Of a DNA stretch of 64,000 nucleotides, positions 59,901-64,000 are shown in pieces. The stretch lies in the NCBI GenBank assembly GCA_020186115.1, contig WSYJ01000157.1, positions 372,001-436,000 of the forward strand, read 5' to 3'. Position 1 is the stretch's first letter. Every line of letters begins with the position of its first letter. Origin of the DNA: Histomonas meleagridis. Lineage: Eukaryota; Parabasalia; Tritrichomonadida; Dientamoebidae. The position numbers and the translations under genes are program-made. The notes below the pieces were generated by a model, which was not told the origin of the DNA, made no database searches, and saw nothing but the letters and a program-made list of their open reading frames with translations.

Positions 59901-62900
59901 CAATTTAGAATGGTAGCTATGATGGTACCAGATGTTCGATTAATCATGAAAGTTAAATTAGCTTCAAGTGGTTTTAGTAAGTATGAAGAACTTTCAGATA
60001 AATTCGCATTATTATATCAATTATGTAGTGAACAATTATCAAAACAAGTACATTATGATTGGGGCTTAAGGAATATTTTAAGTGTTTTAAGGTTTTCTAA
60101 AGAAGTTCGATCTTCAATTATAGGTAATGTTAATGAACCACAATTATTAATGAAAGTATTACAAAATATGAACTTATCAAAACTTGTTGATGATGATGAA
60201 CCTTTATTTAAAGCTCTTTTATCAGATGTATTTACTGGTATTAATATTAATCCTTCAGTCCAAGAAATTAAAGAAATCATTAAAAATAAGGCTATTGAAG
60301 ATGGATTAGAACCATTTAATGAATGGTTAAATAAAGTTATACAATTATATGAAACTTGTGAAGTTAGACATGGTATAATGATATTAGGTAATTCAGGAAG
60401 TGGTAAAACTTCTATTATTAAAACATTAGTTAAAAGTTTATGTGAATTTAATGGTCCACATAAATTAATTAAAATGAATCCAAAAGCTATTACATCATCA
60501 CAAATGTTTGGTATTTTAGATCCTTCTTCTAATGATTGGACTGATGGAATCTTTTCTGCTTTATGGAGAATAGCTTGTAAGAAAACTAATGAAAATGTTT
60601 GGATAGAATTAGATGGTCCTGTAGATGCTATATGGATAGAAAACTTAAATTCTGTTTTAGATGATAATAAAACTTTAACTTTAGCGAATGGTGATAGATT
60701 ACCTATGCCTAACACTGTTAAATTATTATTTGAAGTATCTTCATTAGATAACGCTTCTCCTGCTACTGTATCACGTGCAGGTATGATTTATGTCCCTGCT
60801 CATATATTAGGTTGGAAACCTTTAGCTCAAGCTTGGATACAACGAATTAAGAAAAATATAATTGGACAAAAAGAAGAAATCGAAATTTTAATGAAAGAAT
60901 ATCCGAATTTAATTAATTCTTTAGAAAAAGTATTTAATTTTATACCTAAGAATTTACAATTTATTATGAAAACTTCAGAAGTACAAATTATTACAACTTT
61001 ATTAGATTTATTTGAATCATTAATTACTAATAAAGATGATGATGGTTATGGTAAATTAATTATTACTAATCCTGAATTATTAAGGAAATTAATGATATTT
61101 TCTACAATTTGGTCAATTGGTGGATTTATAGATAATGAAAATCGTATTAAATTATCGAAATTTATATGTAAAGAAAATGTTAATTTATTACCAAATGATA
61201 TTAATCAAGATAAAATATTTAATTATGTTGTCGATGTCGAAAAAGGTGATTGGATTAATTGGGAAACTTGTATTAAAGATTATAATTATCCTATTAAAGG
61301 TGAAACACCTGAATTTTCTACAATATTAATACCTACAATTGAAAACACACAAATTGAATATTTATTAAAACTATTATCTAATAATAATAAATCTTGTTTA
61401 TTATTTGGTGATTCAGGTACAGCTAAAACAGCTACAATTAATTCATTTTTAAAGTCATTTAATAAAGATAAATGGACCACTAAAACATTTAATTTCTCTT
61501 CTGCTACTACACCTTATTTATTCCAAACTTCAATACAATCTATAGTAGAAAAAACTATTGGTTCTACTTATGGACCAATTGGAGGTAAACGAATGGAAGT
61601 ATTTATTGATGATATTTCTATGCCATTAATTAATGAATGGGGTGATCAAGTTACTAATGAAATCGTACGACAATTAATGGAAGAACATGGATTTTATTCA
61701 TTAGAAAAACCAGGAGAATTTATTACTATCATTAAAACACAATTTTTAGCTGCAATGTGTACACCTGGAGGAGGTAGAAATGATATTCCAAGTCGATTAA
61801 AACGACATTTTAATATCTTTTATTATACAATGCCTGATTCTAATTCAATTGAACGAATATATTCAACAATATTAAAAGGGTATTTTACTAATGAACGAGG
61901 ATTTTCAAATCAAATCATTAGTTTAATTGATAATTGTGTTAAATCAATTTATGATGTATGGACTCAAACTAAACAAAAAATGTTACCAACACCAACTAAA
62001 TTCCATTATGTATTTAATTTAAGAGATTTATCTCGTGTAACTCAAGGTATTATTCAAGCTACACCTCAAACTATTAATAATTCGGAATTATTTGTTTCTT
62101 TATTTGCACATGAATGTATGAGAGTTTTTAATGATAAATTCATTAATAATGATGATAAAAATTGGTTTTATAATACATTAATTAAAATTGGTGTCGAAAA
62201 CTTTGGTGAAAATTATGAAAATGTATTAAGTGAATCAAATAAAACTTTATTCTGTTCATTTATGTCTGATATTGATTATACACAATATGAAGATATTGAT
62301 GATAATTTAATACCACGATTATATGAAAAAGTAAATACTTTTGATGCATTAAATCAACGTTGTATCGAATTTATGAAACAACATAATTCTAAACCTAATA
62401 CTAAAGGTCAAAAATTAGATTTAGTCTTATTTGATGATGCTATGAATCATTTAATACGTATTTCACGTATTATTGGATTACCTTATGGACATGCTTTATT
62501 AGTAGGTGTAGGAGGTTCAGGTAAACAATCATTAACTAAATTAGCTTCAACTATTTTAGGATATACTATATTCCAAATATCACCTGGACGAAATTATAAT
62601 ACAAATGATTTCTTATCTGATATTCGAGATTTATATCGTAGAACAGGTGTACAAAATAAACCTACGACATTTATATTTACTGATAATGAAGTTAAACAAG
62701 AATCATTTTTAGAATATATTAATAATATGTTAACTACTGGTGAAATAGCTAATTTATTTACACGTGATAATTATGAAACTTTAATGAGTGATTTACGACA
62801 AATATTTTATAAAGAAAAAAGAAATGAAGTTGATACTGATGAAAATGTTTGGGATTTCTTTATAAAAAGAGTTAAACGGAATTTACATATAGTATTATGT

Positions 62901-64000
62901 TTTTCACCAGTAGGTGAACAATTTAGACAACGTAACTTAAAGTTCCCAGGATTATTTAATTGTTGTACTATCGATTGGTTTACACATTGGCCTCATCAAG
63001 GTTTAGTATCAGTAGCTTATAATTTCATATCTTCTATTAATATAGTAACATCACAAAATAATGATATTAAAGATAATTTAAGTGAATGTTTTGCTGATAT
63101 TCATGAATCAGTAAATGAAAGTTGTGAAGATTATTTCTCTAGATTTAGAAGAAGAACTTTTGTTACTCCTAAATCTTATTTATCATTCTTAAATTCATTT
63201 AAATCTTTATATAATTCACAATTAACTAAAATACAAAATGATGCTTCAAGAATGAAAGAAGGTTTAGAAAAGATTCGTGAAGCTAAAGATCAAGTAGCTA
63301 TAATGAAAGGAGAACTTGTTGAACAAGAAAATCAATTATCAATAGCACAACAACATGCACAACAAATGTTAGAAGGTTTAACTGTTAAAAGAAATGAAGC
63401 AGAGAATCAAAGACAAGAAGTCCAATTAATTAAAGAAGAACAACAAAAAGAAGCCGAGAAAATTAAGAAGATTCAAGAAGAAGCTCAACATGAATTAGAA
63501 TTAGCTGAACCTGCATTACAAAGAGCTACTGCAGCATTAAATTCAATATATCCAAATGATATTACTGAAATTGCAGGTTATGCAAGTCCACCACAATTAT
63601 TAAAGCGTATAATTGATGGTGTATCTATTTTAAGATATATGAAATTAGATCCTTATCAAGCAGAAATACAAAAATGTAAAACTCATGATGGAGAAGTCGA
63701 GTTTAATTCTATTGTACCTTCTTGGACAGGTTTAGGTCAAGTAATGTTAAAATCTTCAGACTTTTTAAAGTCATTAAAGACTTATAACTTAGAATTCATT
63801 AATGAAGAAATGTGTGATTTATTACAACCTTATTTAAGAATGGCTGATTTTAACCCACAAATTGCTGCTTCTTCTTCAAATGCTGCTGCAGGTCTTTGTG
63901 CTTGGGTACGTAATATGGTTGAATATCATGAAGTAGAGAAAGTAGTCCGACCTAAGAAATTAGCAGCTGCTACAGCACAAGCTAATTTAGAACGTGCTCA
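53904..64000 (+). CDS. Axonemal dynein heavy chain, outer-arm gamma type (DNAH5/8-like), 3' end outside the window
   Basis: An open frame of about 3,365 codons (ATG 53904) running past the right edge without an internal stop at the points checked. The N-terminal ~1,500 residues form the tail with its HEAT-like helical bundles, followed by the linker. Then come AAA modules: AAA1 Walker A GPAGTGKT at residue 1880, AAA2 GNSGSGKT at 2162, AAA3 GDSGTAKT at 2502, AAA4 GVGGSGKQS at 2868. The coiled-coil stalk starts near 3100 and the microtubule-binding tip (LQPYLRMADFNPQIAASSSN, AAAGLCAWVRNM) lies near the end. AAA1 keeps the Walker B motif in WGDFDEFNR, and VFIDDISMPLINEWGDQ in AAA3 is the form seen in outer-arm gamma/DNAH5-DNAH8 chains. 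AAA5, AAA6 and the C-terminus are missing because of the window edge, not truncation. It powers flagellar beating. Codons are almost all A/T-ending. Confidence 0.95.
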   Translation, partial: MADPRINFLWVKLKDVMNYTQSEVENWSRTIPAEKMKMILDFFSDNDKNALFIFVTSRSPLEATISDDPKEYPGKDCIFVPYFLKVEQVKTGITPSNIENVLSCGVIIGDPVESFHTMFTNSYKHVLQQSITHCDTDVDQKELNQLVSVIERKSETVSQTIAATRKAIILEPPNPLGVGLDSNFILSAARDDQICTRFAASLQQWCSQIQSLLSVTEQVRQEDENSGPRAEMDYWRERMSIFSSLIESIKSQPTRIVISVLKAAKHPSITLWNELDIKITESANEAKDNVKYLSSLEKYTELLYVLDPPGINEIVPGLISSVSMVHSISRYYKSSQRICTLLKKVTNQMINACCKYINNGGLLHEQDRNELIKKFQESIDLNKKYQEVYDGTMKKKVVPENEEGTERILKTHYIIFGKFDTFSERCSTLIQLFTTIDQYNKLKDCRIEGISSIVENFKLNDDFTIRSNNESLLNPRNEKFNSNYENFKVQCSNEDVKLRKCISNAFSVTKTVQIELELYESLKKTMTREEGKIELEIWFKHAIQRYNEDLDNVRIWFTQQNENPPIPKNLPPITGKIAWVRQLISRINNPMEIIRKYDSIFQNDKQKKMVTNFNKLLTQLLTYEKKCQNQFNEAALLLKKEMQNTLLKVNSNNNLTVNFSQDVMSIFQEANVFQRLGFQLPKGFDTLLTQEQHLKNCRLELMNLLNRYENIIEQIHDSFEELFSNAKTHLDNIIEPGGQTLTWSSLSIDKYLETLKVEINKIEEAINKVNDIRKYSINKSLQEIINTSLIPDFKEPILDSNDLIDKVKVDAIEAGKHINAHVQSIQSSVCEILTIISEISEIGIKKEDGKDYIYQLLKDDNIMVVWTRPVFMLFKMYDGMTYRAILKCFKNSIYKLINMLTNNNNNYQTLFYTELKPTFPELTIQPNLNDLQQTLNEVVKSMLNSTKEIQTWPTTMFESTLLEQNNTEANLVEKEHLEQDLIDDVDNNQEEDDLIPAQEHDIHPKNYFTIITRDNIGIALLISMTNKMQIFETKINEYILKISQFSKNWENENENTKDLDNKELTIREIKEQMDKYLTLEINIESIEEKNRIGPILLNCECVKQALISEAKKYKQKYGDLLNKIGRQNMIKLSDFMEKMKISLSKNITSLEDLRIAMESLQQVRSMESEIDIQMEPIDESYTLLNKYNIIIPQEELEQYEGLTYNWKKLRDLEQQQQEILQKVSPQFKDQVIEGMDQFLIDFKAFIKTYNEEGPMVPGLKPAEASERLKIFQHQFDNFQKRWETYSGGQKLFGLPLTKLPELDELSKQFKYLNQLYGLYNEVNSYTRGIRDVLWVNVKFEEIEEIMSEFQKKAQHLTMKDWAAYQDLQQKIDNFVETMPLLQQLSNPAVHECHWKQIIEITGCEIDTDPDVFRLGHVFNAGLLEHKDEVESICSAAIEEAKIFAKLKEIESEWQTTEFTFANFKDMKDVLLKGAETNEIVTKIEDSVIILSSLNSNRFVGRFKKEVELWMKKLTTSSSVIAEWLQVQSMWIYLEAVFSGGDIARYMTHETKAFSQINKNWLTVMKNANDIKNVISVCSGDEGLNKLFSHLLEQLQKCQKALAGYIEKKRSAFPRFYFVSDPVILEILGQASNPQAIQPHLQSIFDNLVHLDFDQLQFNKVLGFQSAEGEKVQFTNPFLAQGNVEVWLNDLVQRMRQTIRDICSDMSQQVMKFDTEKWVYGKYPTQVLLLSMMIWWTEKTEDSLNRTNGKNKKILNETLQEFESRFKELIKISGSLDKTDKLKSLHVEVLITLFLHNLEIYRQLIQSGITSSRHFDWQKQMRYYWQVEGRKCIISITDVDREYSYEYLGCTSRLVITPLTDRCYITLAQALGLSMGGSPAGPAGTGKTETVKDMAKALGIMCVVFNCSDQMNYQALGRIFRGLAQSGVWGDFDEFNRIELDVLSVAAQQVSCIFNACRERQRMFKFTDGNLVELDNRVGIFITMNPGYAGRQELPENLKIQFRMVAMMVPDVRLIMKVKLASSGFSKYEELSDKFALLYQLCSEQLSKQVHYDWGLRNILSVLRFSKEVRSSIIGNVNEPQLLMKVLQNMNLSKLVDDDEPLFKALLSDVFTGININPSVQEIKEIIKNKAIEDGLEPFNEWLNKVIQLYETCEVRHGIMILGNSGSGKTSIIKTLVKSLCEFNGPHKLIKMNPKAITSSQMFGILDPSSNDWTDGIFSALWRIACKKTNENVWIELDGPVDAIWIENLNSVLDDNKTLTLANGDRLPMPNTVKLLFEVSSLDNASPATVSRAGMIYVPAHILGWKPLAQAWIQRIKKNIIGQKEEIEILMKEYPNLINSLEKVFNFIPKNLQFIMKTSEVQIITTLLDLFESLITNKDDDGYGKLIITNPELLRKLMIFSTIWSIGGFIDNENRIKLSKFICKENVNLLPNDINQDKIFNYVVDVEKGDWINWETCIKDYNYPIKGETPEFSTILIPTIENTQIEYLLKLLSNNNKSCLLFGDSGTAKTATINSFLKSFNKDKWTTKTFNFSSATTPYLFQTSIQSIVEKTIGSTYGPIGGKRMEVFIDDISMPLINEWGDQVTNEIVRQLMEEHGFYSLEKPGEFITIIKTQFLAAMCTPGGGRNDIPSRLKRHFNIFYYTMPDSNSIERIYSTILKGYFTNERGFSNQIISLIDNCVKSIYDVWTQTKQKMLPTPTKFHYVFNLRDLSRVTQGIIQATPQTINNSELFVSLFAHECMRVFNDKFINNDDKNWFYNTLIKIGVENFGENYENVLSESNKTLFCSFMSDIDYTQYEDIDDNLIPRLYEKVNTFDALNQRCIEFMKQHNSKPNTKGQKLDLVLFDDAMNHLIRISRIIGLPYGHALLVGVGGSGKQSLTKLASTILGYTIFQISPGRNYNTNDFLSDIRDLYRRTGVQNKPTTFIFTDNEVKQESFLEYINNMLTTGEIANLFTRDNYETLMSDLRQIFYKEKRNEVDTDENVWDFFIKRVKRNLHIVLCFSPVGEQFRQRNLKFPGLFNCCTIDWFTHWPHQGLVSVAYNFISSINIVTSQNNDIKDNLSECFADIHESVNESCEDYFSRFRRRTFVTPKSYLSFLNSFKSLYNSQLTKIQNDASRMKEGLEKIREAKDQVAIMKGELVEQENQLSIAQQHAQQMLEGLTVKRNEAENQRQEVQLIKEEQQKEAEKIKKIQEEAQHELELAEPALQRATAALNSIYPNDITEIAGYASPPQLLKRIIDGVSILRYMKLDPYQAEIQKCKTHDGEVEFNSIVPSWTGLGQVMLKSSDFLKSLKTYNLEFINEEMCDLLQPYLRMADFNPQIAASSSNAAAGLCAWVRNMVEYHEVEKVVRPKKLAAATAQANLERA

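Noticed and set aside
56117-61480. Antisense open frames of 64-220 codons opposite the dynein gene
   Set aside because: They are shadows of A/T-biased codons in the dynein frame, with low-complexity Ser/Leu/Ile composition and no domains.
1-64000. tRNA, rRNA and snRNA genes
   Set aside because: I looked for T-loop (GGTTCGAATCC-like) and conserved rRNA segments and found none convincing; a covariance-model scan would be needed to exclude them.

Overview
The window looks like AT-rich nuclear DNA of a trichomonad (Parabasalia), most likely Tritrichomonas or a close relative. The signs are: protein genes with no canonical introns and short spacers; several DUF3447 plus ankyrin genes; three small R2R3 Myb factors within 15 kb; remnants of a BspA-like leucine-rich surface protein; hydrophobic small eukaryotic proteins (PEN-2, BBIP1); and an axonemal dynein heavy chain. 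Assignment to a genus is inference. No rRNA, tRNA, CRISPR array or intact transposon was recognised.

Layout. 1-6.2 kb: a Ser/Thr-rich orphan, ribosomal protein uL4, and a dihydropyrimidine-dehydrogenase-like flavoprotein with a decayed pyrimidine domain. 6.7-16.5 kb: three same-strand DUF3447/ankyrin genes (A, B, C) with a class II DnaJ between A and B. 17-30 kb: tRNA-dihydrouridine synthase, a VPS9-type Rab GEF, the autophagy protease Atg4, a fucosyltransferase-like enzyme, two coiled-coil proteins, an L-type lectin, a protein kinase and a SirTM-type sirtuin. 30.3-34.6 kb: an inverted fourth DUF3447 gene (D), Arf1, and a compact diverged DUF3447 relative. 35.6-36.3 kb: a BspA-like pseudogene. 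36.4-53.5 kb: an ODAD3-like coiled-coil protein, three Mybs, a large HEAT-repeat protein, PEN-2, ribosomal protein eL34, a possible TBC-like protein, an AP-complex beta subunit and BBIP1. 53.9-64 kb: the first ~3,365 codons of an outer-arm gamma-type dynein heavy chain, running off the window.

Main observation. In genes A-D nearly every junction between successive ankyrin repeats is interrupted at the same codon by an AT-rich insert. Of 28 inserts counted by hand, 26 span exactly 83 nt between the conserved Lys/Asp and Thr-Ala-Leu codons, one is 66 and one is 103. They break the frame and carry stops, yet the ankyrin codons on both sides remain good. They lack GT-AG ends and the known trichomonad intron motifs (GTAYGT ... 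ACTAACACACAG). They behave like a fixed-length, non-canonical intron-like element riding on a 170-nt tandem unit; decay of a tandem array is the main alternative.

Functional themes: flagellum and cilium (gamma-type dynein, ODAD3-like, BBIP1), membrane traffic (Arf1, VPS9, AP-beta, lectin, possibly TBC), intramembrane proteolysis (PEN-2), autophagy (Atg4), and Myb-based transcription with Myb-like TAACGG sites and a recurring AAAAGTGAC element in intergenic regions. All coordinates and motif counts were made by eye.
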